From the IMG/VR virus record IMGVR_UViG_3300044953_000862, positions 1-22,980 of that record: 22,980 nt of DNA, one strand, 5' to 3'. Below the pieces are notes generated by a model that was not told the origin of the DNA, searched no databases, and worked only from the letters and a program-made list of their open reading frames with translations. Below, in pieces: positions 1 through 8,621 of the stretch (position 1 is the first letter of the stretch; each line of letters opens with the position of its first letter). The translations under genes were made by a program, and so were the position numbers. Origin of the DNA: a virus.

Positions 1-275
1 TCTAAGCGGTAGAGACCAACAGCACAGAACAACCTGAATTTACACACCTCTTGCCCCAAAAAAGGGCAGGAAAGAGAGAGGGAGAGCAGGCTGTTGCCGT
101 GAGTAGTGTTACGTAGTCCAAAGAAATAGAGTGATCTAGATCACAGAATTATCCTTGACAGACACGTATACTATACTCGTGAACAACAAACTATATCTCA
201 AAATACTCCACCCAAATTGGGAGTTCCTCTATCACTACAAAAAGGTGTTGTAAATTACGAAAAAGAATCTCGGCT
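1..275. other. Left-edge intergenic region, no supported gene
   Basis: I see no credible coding sequence here. A short open stretch runs off the left edge on each strand, but neither has a recognisable product or start. The region holds a CRP-like palindrome at 131-144 and -10-like hexamers at 167-177, listed separately. It separates the terminator of the phage operon from whatever lies to the left. Confidence 0.5.
131..172 (+). promoter_or_regulatory. CRP/FNR-family-like operator with class II spaced -10
   Basis: Positions 131-144 read GTGATCTAGATCAC, a perfect 14-base palindrome that equals the core of the E. coli CRP consensus (TGTGA-N6-TCACA with one base changed on the left arm). Its centre is 137.5. 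A TATACT hexamer at 167-172 would place the start site near 179, putting the palindrome at about -41.5, the classic class II activator position. No gene is evident downstream on the plus strand before the convergent terminator, so the target is unclear. The site is symmetric and could instead serve the minus strand, although no good -10 is seen there. Confidence 0.4.
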
Positions 276-310
276 GTGTGTTGGTTGGTAGATAAATTAA
301 TAAATGAAGC

Positions 311-351
311 AAAAAGATGGGGGGAGGGAGCCTTAGGGTATCCCTCCCCCC
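311..351 (-). terminator. Intrinsic terminator ending the phage structural operon
   Basis: Positions 319-329 and 341-351 form a perfect 11-bp G/C-rich stem (ggggggaggga against tccctcccccc) around an 11-base loop. Read on the minus strand it is followed by ATCTTTTTG, a U-rich tail. It lies about 45 bases after the last small gene, so it marks the 3' end of the minus-strand operon. Confidence 0.85.
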
Positions 352-394
352 AAACGCTACTGCGCGTTGAAAGAGCAAAACCTTTGGTAGCGGT

Positions 395-589
395 CTACTC
401 TATTCCCTCCAACTCTGCCACACGCGCCTCTAGGCTTGTAATGCGCCCGCGCACCTCTGCTGTGTAGCGTGTCTCTTCCTCCACCAGCATATCTATAAAA
501 CCGCGTACCTCACTGTGCGGCTTCGTGTCCAGATAGTTCATCAAGTCCATCAAAAGCCGTTTGCTAATCACACTTGCCTCTTGTTCCAT
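395..589 (-). CDS. Small coiled-coil protein at the end of the phage operon
   Basis: A 64-residue acidic protein of unknown function. The C-terminal third (residues about 44-62) shows a heptad-like pattern ITSLEARVAELEGIE typical of a short coiled coil, and there is no signal peptide or membrane segment. It begins 18 bases after the tailspike stop codon. A good ribosome binding site (GAAGAGGAG) precedes ATG 589, and the operon terminator follows, so it is very likely a real last gene of the tail module. Small proteins at this place in siphophages can be tail-fibre accessory proteins or lie ahead of lysis genes. It lacks the hydrophobic span expected of a holin, so I do not assign it that role. 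Confidence 0.65.
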   Translation of the reverse strand: MEQEASVISKRLLMDLMNYLDTKPHSEVRGFIDMLVEEETRYTAEVRGRITSLEARVAELEGIE

Positions 590-607
590 CGTTACTCACT
601 CCTCTTC

Positions 608-3600
608 TTAGGTCAAAAGCCCGAACGTCCGCAGACAGTCGTAGGCTTTCTGAATCATGTTCTGTTCCGTTGTGGTGTAGGTTGCGCCTGCGGTAGAAGC
701 ACCCCCTGTCTGTTGTGTGGTCGGCGTCTTATTGAAAAACCCCAAGGAAGTCCCACTATGTTTGAATGTTGCGTCTACCGTAAGGCTCCCTGATGTTCTC
801 AGCACACTTGCGCTATCCCGATACAGAAGCGCATCCACAATCATCAAGCCCGCGTTTGCGCCACCGCTTCCGAGTGTCACACGCCCCGCATTCGTGCCTT
901 TCGTAGTCACCCCAAGCCACTCCGTAGAGCCTGAGCGAATCGAGACATTCGGGCGGTTTGTAGAACTGCTTGCGTCCGTCTCAAGCGTCAGGAGCGAACT
1001 GCTTCCGCTTCCTGTCATGGCAAGGCGCGAACGCTTGCCCTCCCCGCTGTTTTCGCTCATCTCATACGCCAGAACGTCACTGGTTGAGGTCGCATTCAGG
1101 CGAACACGACGGTTCGCAGTTGTGTAGAAGGTCGAAGCCACATTCGCATTCAGGTCGAGGTTCCCAAACACCGTATCGCCCCCCCTCGAGACCCCATAGG
1201 GTGATAGAGGCGCGTTGTAGTACGTCCAACCCACCTGCAACAGTTGGAAGTAGGTTCCCGAAGCGAAGTCACTAAAGGTCAGACGTAGGTTCGTCGTGCC
1301 ATACAGAGCCGTGCTTGTAACGAGTGCGTTATCTCCTCCTTTCAGGTTTGTGTAGGTTGTGTAGGTCGTCCAAGTTGAGCCGTTATCGGTAGAGTACTCC
1401 ACCACCACCTGCCGCGCAAAGTAGAGAACGTGCTGACTGAGGAGTAGTTCCCTCATGTAAGACCACGCCGTCGGCAGATTGACCCGCACCTGAATGGTTC
1501 CGCTAGGGCTGTTCCACGTCAGTGGGTTTCCCGTGTCTTTGTACAGGTCTGCGGAGATACCCGCCGACGCCGAAGGAGTGAGAGCCGTAGAGCCTCCCAC
1601 CGATTCGAGAAACACCATGCGGTTTCGCGAATAGTTGAAGACCGACTTTGCGGTATCGTACTCATTGAATCCGCCGACACAGAAGCCCTCCAGTTGCCGC
1701 AAGCCCACACTCTGCACAGGGCTACCAATAAGGTCGCTTGTAATGGTCAGTTGGTTCGCCGCATTTCGATAGACCCGCACTTCGTCGCCAATCAGCAAGC
1801 CCCCAGCAGAGCCATTCGTGGGCAGTTTCACCTGTAGGTTAAAGGTGGTTGCGGCAAGACTACCCGCGTCCAGAACCTTGTAGGTGAAAACACTATCGTA
1901 GCGGTTCAGCCCGATTTGAGCCTCGTTTCCGCTATAGTTACCCACCTCAATGGCACGATTACAGACGCTCACCACACTCGACTTTCCTGTCACGGCGTCT
2001 CTGCCAAAGTTATTGCTCGAAATGGTTCCTGTGTTGTTTCCCACCGAACTCGCGGCGTAGATACGGATACCCATCCCCACATTCCCTACCGTATTGCTCC
2101 AGCAGTCCACGATATTGTTGCCCGTAACCGTATAGTGGCGGTTCTCGTGGGAGAGAACGATACCACAGCAGGCAGGCTCAATAAGCGTGTTTGAGGCGAC
2201 TACCAAGCCCATCGTCGTTCGGCAGTAGACGGCACCACTATTTTGAAGCGACTGGTTCCCATGTCCATAGATCGTGTTGCCCGTGATGGCGATACGCTCT
2301 GCATACTCCGCAACAGTCGTTCCATTCTGCGCCCCCGTGATGGAGATACCGAAAGTACAGCTTCCGTCTGACCTCCCAGAGATAACATTCCCGCAAACCG
2401 TTATGTCCTTTGGGGCAAGGAGCTCTGTGCCACCACTCTCTTGCGCGTAGTTGACCACAATAGCCCCATAGCAGTTTGTGATGACGTTATCTGCAAAGGT
2501 GATATACTGCCCACCATGCGTATCCAAAGCCTCCCAAACCACGTCCTGAATGCGGTTATTTGCCACATTCCAGTAGGTTGAGCGCGGCTCATTTGTTGTA
2601 TCCGAACTGCCTGTGCGGGTAATAACAACACCATAGACCGACGTGTTCACTCCGATGGGTGGGCTAGCCGTCGCGTCGCCAGTCGCATCTCCCACGATAT
2701 TTTTGATGGTACAGCCCGTCACCCAACCATGATTACAGCAGACCGCTTGCACCCCTGCCTCATTCAGGTTTTGCAGGAGACAGTTCTCCACACGCACACT
2801 ATCCACAAACTGCACCTGAACCCCAATACTGCCCCAGTTTTGGATCGTACAGTGGCGAATGGTGAGATTGTTGAGGCGGTCGGTGTTCGCGTTGCCGTTC
2901 GCCTTAATCGCGTTCTCACCGCCGTTCCAGGGGCGATACTTGACGTACTGCTTTCCTGTCAGGGTCAGCCGCTCAATGATAACGTCGTTGTGAAGCACAT
3001 TGAAGCACCCCTGATCCGTTGTTGCCTGCCGAATCTCCACGCCATCTGTAGAGCCGCGCAGAGTCAGGCTTCCCAAGACGTTCAGGTATGCCGTGATTTT
3101 GTAGAACTGGCTCGGCTTTGGCAGAATCAGCGTGCCGCCGTTTGGAGTTGCGGTCATGGCGGCTTGCAGGGCAGAAGTGTCGTCTGTAGAGCCATCTCCC
3201 ACCACCCCAAACCAGAGCGCGTTATAGTCCCCTTGAAAGACTCTCTCCCACACCCAACCTGAAGTTGCACTCGCAAACGTGGTTCCGTTATTGGGAGAGT
3301 TTCCCGTCTGGAAGGCACGAAAAAAGCCCCCTCGGTTCGCGTCCGCAATGAAGACAATGGCGTTTGCCTCAGCGGGAAGCGTGGCAAGATCAGAGACACT
3401 GCGCCCCCGCACGTCCACATTGATACTCTGCCCATTTTGGGTGAGAACCGCTGTGCGCCCCGAAGTAAGAGCCACATTCCCCACCAACCCCGAACCCGCG
3501 TCTGCCGCAACGGTCAAGACCGCGCCGCTTCCTGCCCGTGACGTACTGCCCCCACTACTCGCCACTGCCGTCCCCGTAGTACCTTTTGGCACATTCGCAG

Positions 3601-5755
3601 TTAGTTTACGAAGCAGGTTCGCCAAGTCCGGGCGTTCATTATTCAGGTCTATTTCAGCATCAAAACTCTCCCCCACACGATACCGAATCCGCGAAGGAAA
3701 AAGCGGCTCCGGTGCGTCTGGCAAATTGAGGAGTTTCACTTTGCCTGCCAAGCCAAGAGTCGCAGTGATCCCTTTGAGAGTTAGTTTCGCCTGCACCGCC
3801 GGCACAGCGTGCGCCCGAAAATACGACTTGCAGTAGGCATCAAGGCTATCGAGGTCACGGATATGCTCAACACTCTCCTCTTTCTCTCGAATGCCATAGG
3901 TGCTGATACTCCCTGCCGCCTCCGTCCCAATGTCACCAGAGGTGTAGTCTGTCACACTCCGCACCGCCTCAAAGGTGTTGCCTGTGTAGAAGACACTCTG
4001 CGGAACACTTGTCCCCTGCGTCACCATCACGGCATCAAGATAGACAACCCCCTCATTCAAGAAACGAACAAACGGCTCTAACTTGTTGCAGTTCTGCCCG
4101 ACCGTCACGCTAAACTCATAGCGCGTCCAAGTCGCCGTAGTGGGCAGAGTCTGCGTTGCGCCCATGTCTTCCTGAAGTTGCGTGCTATCCGAAAACTGCC
4201 TCAATCCCAAGCGGATTTGTGGTGCAGTTGTGCCTTCCGAAAGAAGCCATGCGGTGAAATAGTAGGTCTTACCGGGCTGAACGTCAATCGCCTTATCGGT
4301 GCGCGTGCAGATTTCGGTATAGCCCCCCACCCCCGTTATGGTAGCCTGTGCTTTTAGCGCAAAACTGCCCTCGTATGCGTGTGTGTCGTCGCGCCAGTCA
4401 AGGGTACTCAAGAAGGCATCGGAACTTGTGCCTACGCGCCAGCCGTCCGCCGTCACCTGAGAGACCACACACGTCGCATCGTCAAGGAGTAGGTGATAGG
4501 TGTCCTGATTCCCCACAAAGAGAGTCACCTGCTCAAAGGTTACGGTGATCTGTGTGACACTCTGATTTGTGGGCGTACACTCAAAGGAGTACTGCACCCA
4601 GTTTGCGGTATCAGGCGTGATGGTAGCACTGGTGAAGGTCTCCATCACTACCCCAGTGGCATCTTTCGCCTGTACCTTAATGCGAAAATCGCGGTACTCA
4701 CTGGTATTCCCGTCCGCTGTCTTCTGCCGCGCCCATGCGGCGACTCGCACTCTCTGCGGAAAGCCGATCTGAACCGTCTGCGAAAGCGTGTTTGCTGATG
4801 GTTGCATACTGGCAAAAGAGTAGTAGTCCAAAACTACCCAAGCGTTACCCGCATGAGACAGATTCGCGCCTCCCACATTCGGGTACACATAGACTTTTGC
4901 GCCTGTGCTAGAACTTCCCGGCTGGCTCCACCCTGTCGCATAGAGTCCGTAGGTGGCGTCCACATCCTCAAACCCCGCGTTTGTGAAGAGGTTGTTCTTG
5001 TTATCGTCCACAGAGGAGCAGTTTTCAAAGCTGGCGTTTGGAGCAAGATTCGCAGGATCAGCACTCCCACCGGAGACATAGACCTTGTTCACCACCTGAG
5101 TCACATCACGCGGATAGACAAAAGCGTTTACATCTTTCCCCACACTGTAGCGATACGCCACCTCCTCAGAACGAGGGCGCAGATAGAGCCTATCGTCTCC
5201 ATTGGAGTCCACATCACAGCCCCAGATCAGTTGCTGAGGAGCCATGTCTATCAGTTGGTTAAACGCCTGTGAAACGCTCTTCCCCTTCGCACAAAACTCC
5301 GTCAGTTTTATTCCGAGTGCCGAGACGCCCGTTGTGTCCAAAACAAGATTCGGAAGCCGCCCCGCAAGCACCACATACTCTACTACCACGTCCTCAAACA
5401 CCTCAGCGATATTGGTCGGGCTGGCGTAGCAGTAGCAGTGCCGAACCAGATAGCCGTTCAGCCTGTCCATCAGTCCATACAGGTTGATTGTCCACTTTTC
5501 CGCGTCCTCAAGGCTCTGTTGGGGTTGCAGAGCGTAGCCCCGATAGACCCTATCATCGAACGCATAGATGTCTACAAACTCTGTTCCCTCAAAACCCAAT
5601 GCGTCCCACCCCGCAAGAACCGTCAGGCTTCCGTTTTGAAAACCGCCCCGCTCTCCTACCTCAAACTGCGCCTCTGTGATAAAGTTTTGGGGAAGGCGTT
5701 TCCGCTTCCCCATTTTGTCGTAGAGCCGAATATCCAGTTCTCTTGTTGTTGTCAT
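608..5755 (-). CDS. Tail hub / carbohydrate-binding / pectate-lyase-fold tailspike fusion
   Basis: A 1715-residue tail tip protein expected to bind and possibly cleave a host surface glycan. Positions below count from the alternative GTG four codons upstream (5767). Residues about 1-235 resemble a siphophage hub (Gp37-like, opening with ELDIRLYDK). About 240-435 and 440-590 are two jelly-roll domains of CBM4/9 type (NASFENC, GFEDVD). About 595-730 look like the rest of the hub (YGIREKEESVEHI), so the jelly rolls appear nested in it. From about 850 a pectate-lyase-3 type beta helix starts (FGVVGDGSTDDTSALQAA), with repeated right-handed-helix turns to about 1290. The C-terminus carries LGFFNKTPTTQQ and ends FGLLT, a pattern common in phage fibres. 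ATG 5755 follows the upstream stop by two bases with AAGGTGG ahead of it, so I prefer it to GTG 5767. Function comes from fold recognition by eye; no catalytic residues were identified. Confidence 0.85.
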   Translation of the reverse strand: MTTTRELDIRLYDKMGKRKRLPQNFITEAQFEVGERGGFQNGSLTVLAGWDALGFEGTEFVDIYAFDDRVYRGYALQPQQSLEDAEKWTINLYGLMDRLNGYLVRHCYCYASPTNIAEVFEDVVVEYVVLAGRLPNLVLDTTGVSALGIKLTEFCAKGKSVSQAFNQLIDMAPQQLIWGCDVDSNGDDRLYLRPRSEEVAYRYSVGKDVNAFVYPRDVTQVVNKVYVSGGSADPANLAPNASFENCSSVDDNKNNLFTNAGFEDVDATYGLYATGWSQPGSSSTGAKVYVYPNVGGANLSHAGNAWVVLDYYSFASMQPSANTLSQTVQIGFPQRVRVAAWARQKTADGNTSEYRDFRIKVQAKDATGVVMETFTSATITPDTANWVQYSFECTPTNQSVTQITVTFEQVTLFVGNQDTYHLLLDDATCVVSQVTADGWRVGTSSDAFLSTLDWRDDTHAYEGSFALKAQATITGVGGYTEICTRTDKAIDVQPGKTYYFTAWLLSEGTTAPQIRLGLRQFSDSTQLQEDMGATQTLPTTATWTRYEFSVTVGQNCNKLEPFVRFLNEGVVYLDAVMVTQGTSVPQSVFYTGNTFEAVRSVTDYTSGDIGTEAAGSISTYGIREKEESVEHIRDLDSLDAYCKSYFRAHAVPAVQAKLTLKGITATLGLAGKVKLLNLPDAPEPLFPSRIRYRVGESFDAEIDLNNERPDLANLLRKLTANVPKGTTGTAVASSGGSTSRAGSGAVLTVAADAGSGLVGNVALTSGRTAVLTQNGQSINVDVRGRSVSDLATLPAEANAIVFIADANRGGFFRAFQTGNSPNNGTTFASATSGWVWERVFQGDYNALWFGVVGDGSTDDTSALQAAMTATPNGGTLILPKPSQFYKITAYLNVLGSLTLRGSTDGVEIRQATTDQGCFNVLHNDVIIERLTLTGKQYVKYRPWNGGENAIKANGNANTDRLNNLTIRHCTIQNWGSIGVQVQFVDSVRVENCLLQNLNEAGVQAVCCNHGWVTGCTIKNIVGDATGDATASPPIGVNTSVYGVVITRTGSSDTTNEPRSTYWNVANNRIQDVVWEALDTHGGQYITFADNVITNCYGAIVVNYAQESGGTELLAPKDITVCGNVISGRSDGSCTFGISITGAQNGTTVAEYAERIAITGNTIYGHGNQSLQNSGAVYCRTTMGLVVASNTLIEPACCGIVLSHENRHYTVTGNNIVDCWSNTVGNVGMGIRIYAASSVGNNTGTISSNNFGRDAVTGKSSVVSVCNRAIEVGNYSGNEAQIGLNRYDSVFTYKVLDAGSLAATTFNLQVKLPTNGSAGGLLIGDEVRVYRNAANQLTITSDLIGSPVQSVGLRQLEGFCVGGFNEYDTAKSVFNYSRNRMVFLESVGGSTALTPSASAGISADLYKDTGNPLTWNSPSGTIQVRVNLPTAWSYMRELLLSQHVLYFARQVVVEYSTDNGSTWTTYTTYTNLKGGDNALVTSTALYGTTNLRLTFSDFASGTYFQLLQVGWTYYNAPLSPYGVSRGGDTVFGNLDLNANVASTFYTTANRRVRLNATSTSDVLAYEMSENSGEGKRSRLAMTGSGSSSLLTLETDASSSTNRPNVSIRSGSTEWLGVTTKGTNAGRVTLGSGGANAGLMIVDALLYRDSASVLRTSGSLTVDATFKHSGTSLGFFNKTPTTQQTGGASTAGATYTTTEQNMIQKAYDCLRTFGLLT

Positions 5756-5757
5756 CG

Positions 5758-6504
5758 TTAGTACCACCTTGCCTTATGCGAAAGGGAGAGGTTGCTGATC
5801 GTTCCCGCCGTGTAGTTCACCTGAAACGTATTACTTCCCACTTCCAGAGAGGGGAAAAGCCCATCAAAGAGAGCCGTCTTGTCCACTCCGCTGATAGTGA
5901 TGCTCTGCTCTAGCGTGTCTATGAGGATAACCTCTCCCCCCGTCACACTGCCGTTCAGCGTGAAACTCTCTCCTGTTGTGTTGTTCAAAACGGTGCAGGA
6001 GAGCGTCACTGCCCCACTGCCTCCCACCGTGAGAGAGAGAACGGGTGCGGCGGGCGCATTCCCTGCGTTGGTTGTGTTTAGGGTCTGCCCGCTGGCGGTA
6101 ATAGTGCGGCTATTGGTCGTGTCCGAAGCCGCGTACTGATAGGGATCGGGAGTGACAAAGGAGAGACGCACTCGCGCAAAACGGGCGTACCCTGTTCCCT
6201 CATAGTTCACCTCAAAGTCTCGCATTTGTGCTTTGCGCCAAAGCCGATCCGCCTCAAAAGAGAGGCTCTGCTCCCCTTGAAGCCCCGCCTTCAGCGCATC
6301 TATCTGCGTGCGAAGTGAGGCTCCTGCGCTCTCAACTAGCCCCCCTTCTAGGCGTATCACCTTCTCGGTAAGGAGCCGTGTGCTTGCTCTTGCGCCTGTT
6401 GTGCGTGCCAGTTTTGCCACGCTGATTCCCGCCTCTCCCGGCTCCTGAATGGGATAGAGCGTTACAGGCAGAGCGTAAGAGCCAAAAGTTGGTATGTAGG
6501 TCAT
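5758..6504 (-). CDS. Distal tail protein (Dit, siphovirus tail component)
   Basis: A 248-residue protein matching the Dit family, which forms a ring joining the tail tube to the hub and fibre. The N-terminal half contains the expected insertion of a helix followed by strands (residues about 90-120, with FEVNYEGTGYARF and LSFVTPDPYQY). The C-terminal galectin-like half ends in the characteristic pattern LFPSLEVGSNTFQV near residue 225. It sits in the canonical order, immediately after the tape measure (stop 6508, start 6504) and two bases before the hub/tailspike start. AAGGAG lies ten bases upstream of ATG 6504. Length and placement both agree with the family. Confidence 0.85.
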   Translation of the reverse strand: MTYIPTFGSYALPVTLYPIQEPGEAGISVAKLARTTGARASTRLLTEKVIRLEGGLVESAGASLRTQIDALKAGLQGEQSLSFEADRLWRKAQMRDFEVNYEGTGYARFARVRLSFVTPDPYQYAASDTTNSRTITASGQTLNTTNAGNAPAAPVLSLTVGGSGAVTLSCTVLNNTTGESFTLNGSVTGGEVILIDTLEQSITISGVDKTALFDGLFPSLEVGSNTFQVNYTAGTISNLSLSHKARWY

Positions 6505-6507
6505 CGC

Positions 6508-7941
6508 TTAAAGGCTCCTTCTCAGTTCGCGCTGAAGTTCTAGCGCAATGCGTCGCCCCACCTCACCATAGTCTGCCGCGTTCCCCTGCCCCGTGTAGTG
6601 AACGTTCACCGTCGTCTGATAGGTGGGGGAGGCAGAGACGGGCGTAGAGATTCCTCCACCCCGTTGCGCCTGAAACGAGTCTGCACCGCGCCGAAAATGC
6701 TTTGCGAAATCCCATCCCCATGTCTGGGCAGTGCGGTCGTTTGCGGCATCATCAAAGCCAAACATTCCGCCCACAATGTCGAACACATTTCCGAAAAGCC
6801 CTCCCACAAACCCGCTCGCCTGCGCCTGTGGCTTTTTGCGAAAGGCAGAGGCAAGCGCACTCTCCAAAGAGTCAGAAAGGAGGTTCGTGAGCGTGCGAAC
6901 CACAATATCGCCAAAAATCCCCGTAACACCCTTTCGCAAAGAGCGGCTCAATACCGAGAGGCTCTCGTTGCTCAAGGTCATCAGCGCATTTTTTACAGAG
7001 CCGCTTCCTTGATCGATTCCCTGCGCCATCGAGTCGGCTCCCAAAGCCCCCTGCCCCCGAAATTCGCGCTTCATCACCTCGTTATCAAGTTTGTAGAGCC
7101 GCTCATAGGTCTTTTGCCACTCTGGTGACGCCTCCTGCAAAGCCTGCAAACGCTCCTGCAAAAACGCCCGATACTCCTCCAAAGAGAGGCGCCCCGTGCG
7201 GAACTCAAAGGCACGTAGCCGCTCCAATTCGCGCATTCGCTTCTCGTTCTCTTCTGCCTCCGCCTCTCCCCGCTCACGAAGCGCATCCATAAAGGAGAAG
7301 TCACCTGAAAGGGCATTGCTGAGGCTCTCCATACCGGGCGCAACTTCGCGCATGGCGGCGGTGTTTCTGCGCCGTTGAATGTCCAGAATCCGCGTCTGAT
7401 AGAGCAGAGCCGCCTCACCGCGAGTAACAGGATTCTCACTACTCCGAAACGTAGTATCAAAATCGCGTTGCGCCTCCAATGCCTCTCGCTGAAAGCGCGT
7501 CATCCCCAGTTTTGCGCGTGCATCTTGGAGGCGTTGCTGTTCACGTCGCTCCGACTCTGCGATATTTTGAAGGCTCAGATCGCGCCGCCGTGTTGCTGTC
7601 TCTTGCGGAACTCCCAACGCGGTATCGTCCTCATAGCGCAGATACGCCTTGAGGCGATTCGCGTCCGCTTTGTCGTGCGTCATCCCAAAGACCGCCGCCT
7701 CTGCCTGTCGCACGGCTCCGCGCACCCCTGCCGCCATCTGACGCGCCGACTCCTGAATGCCTTTGACCAAACCCTGCCCCAAACGCGCTCCCATGCTATT
7801 GCCTGCCTGCTCGGCAAGCCCCACCATCTCACTACTGAAACTGCGAATCTGCGAACGTGCCGCCCCCACATCACGCCGTAAATCCTGCAAATTTAGCCCT
7901 ATGGTCGCCTGAAGGCTTCCCAAATTCACTGTCTCTGCCAT
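6508..7941 (-). CDS. Tail tape measure protein (short)
   Basis: A 477-residue protein that sets tail length and forms the channel plug. It opens with the typical tape-measure pattern (about residues 8-40, LQATIGLNLQDLRRDVGAA). A long helical, charged middle with many Arg/Glu residues follows (about 90-290), then two hydrophobic stretches near 345-375 and 385-405 (GFVGGLFGNVFDIVGG). It closes with a conserved-looking tail (VNVHYTGQGNAADYGEVGRR). At 477 residues it is at the short end for siphophages, which predicts a short tail. It begins five bases after the frameshifted chaperone ends, with AAGGGG ahead of ATG 7941. The neighbours (chaperones before, Dit after) support the call. Confidence 0.85.
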   Translation of the reverse strand: MAETVNLGSLQATIGLNLQDLRRDVGAARSQIRSFSSEMVGLAEQAGNSMGARLGQGLVKGIQESARQMAAGVRGAVRQAEAAVFGMTHDKADANRLKAYLRYEDDTALGVPQETATRRRDLSLQNIAESERREQQRLQDARAKLGMTRFQREALEAQRDFDTTFRSSENPVTRGEAALLYQTRILDIQRRRNTAAMREVAPGMESLSNALSGDFSFMDALRERGEAEAEENEKRMRELERLRAFEFRTGRLSLEEYRAFLQERLQALQEASPEWQKTYERLYKLDNEVMKREFRGQGALGADSMAQGIDQGSGSVKNALMTLSNESLSVLSRSLRKGVTGIFGDIVVRTLTNLLSDSLESALASAFRKKPQAQASGFVGGLFGNVFDIVGGMFGFDDAANDRTAQTWGWDFAKHFRRGADSFQAQRGGGISTPVSASPTYQTTVNVHYTGQGNAADYGEVGRRIALELQRELRRSL

Positions 7942-7945
7942 TGTT

Positions 7946-8574
7946 TCACCCCTTCGGTTCCACCATCATCATATAGCGCACAGGGTGCGCCGCCATAAGC
8001 CTAAGAGTCGCCTCCAACTGAAGGTAGGTCATCTCCCCGATCTCGGCATACGTCCACCCCATGCGCACCGCCACCTGCCAGATAACTGCCGACCAGTCTG
8101 GCTCTAAAAAGCCGGGGGGTCTCCCTGCTCACCCTCCTGTGCCTTCCAGCCGGTCGCCCGTGCCACAATCTCCTGCACCTCATGGGCATCAAAAGCCGCC
8201 TCAATCTCCTCTGCGGTCGCGCTTCGGAGAGCCTGCCCCTCCTCCACACACAGCACGCACTGCGCCAAAGCGATCAGCGCATCGAGATAACGCTCCTCTG
8301 CATCGGGAGCCTCTACGGGGATCGCGTCCAGTACCCGCTTCACCTGAATCAGTTGCCTCTGCTGTTTCAGTTTTGGGGGGCGCACCACGAACCTGCCCAC
8401 TGCGGTGATGATCTCCTCACTTATGTCACCCAGCATAATCTCTAACGACACCGCTTTCTGAACCGCAGGCTTTGCATCGGGTATGTCCCCAAAATCGAAC
8501 GCCTCCGGGTTTTTTGCTATCTTCTCTTGTAAAAGGATCGCCTCTTTAGGCGTGTTGCTCTGCTCTGTAGTCAT
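7946..8574 (-). CDS. Tail assembly chaperone, frameshifted long form (gpGT-like)
   Basis: If ribosomes slip back one base near the end of the short chaperone, translation continues for 55 further codons to TGA 7946-7948, giving about 209 residues. The added segment reads sensibly: after GFLEPDW it continues with IWQVAVRMGWTYAEIG and EMTYLQLEATLRL, and it ends VEPKG. The Trp-rich, EI..MT pattern resembles the T part of many siphophage chaperones. The extension has no start codon of its own suited to separate translation, fills the whole gap to the tape measure, and stops just five bases before it. The product is inferred from this layout; expression level is unknown. Confidence 0.7.
8104..8574 (-). 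CDS. Tail assembly chaperone, short form (gpG-like)
   Basis: A 156-residue acidic, mostly helical protein between the tail tube/glycosyltransferase genes and the tape measure, where lambda gpG-type chaperones lie. Residues about 45-125 contain the likely chaperone core (GRFVVRPPKLKQQRQLIQV, then ALIALAQCVL). It stops at TAG 8104-8106, directly after a run that allows -1 slippage, so it should also be made as a longer G-T fusion. The start ATG 8574 has AAAGG seven bases upstream. The sequence is not strongly diagnostic by itself; the call relies on position and the frameshift arrangement. Confidence 0.75.
   Translation of the reverse strand: MTTEQSNTPKEAILLQEKIAKNPEAFDFGDIPDAKPAVQKAVSLEIMLGDISEEIITAVGRFVVRPPKLKQQRQLIQVKRVLDAIPVEAPDAEERYLDALIALAQCVLCVEEGQALRSATAEEIEAAFDAHEVQEIVARATGWKAQEGEQGDPPAF
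8113..8119 (-). promoter_or_regulatory. Programmed -1 ribosomal frameshift site
   Basis: Read on the minus strand the heptamer is C CCC CCG in the chaperone frame, matching X XXY YYZ: both tRNAs can re-pair as CCC CCC after slipping back one base. Four codons later a second chance exists, because TTT before the stop TAG is preceded by another T. Slippage at either site enters the frame of the 55-codon extension. I did not identify a clear downstream pseudoknot. Confidence 0.6.
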
Positions 8575-8621
8575 CCTTGTGCCTTTCTAAGTGCCTCATC
8601 CCACATTATGAAACGAGGGCT

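Noticed and set aside
155-177. TTGACA (155-160) paired with TATACT (172-177) as a sigma70 promoter
   Set aside because: The spacer is only 11 bases, far below the usual 16-18. The CRP-like class II reading with TATACT at 167-172 fits better.
276-467. Plus-strand open frame of 63 codons
   Set aside because: It spans the terminator hairpin and overlaps the 64-residue minus-strand gene; there is no ribosome binding site and composition is not protein-like.
8001-8249. 82-codon minus-strand frame overlapping the chaperone
   Set aside because: It is in the third frame; the -1 frame extension gives the sensible T-domain sequence and reaches the tape measure, this one is Arg-rich noise.
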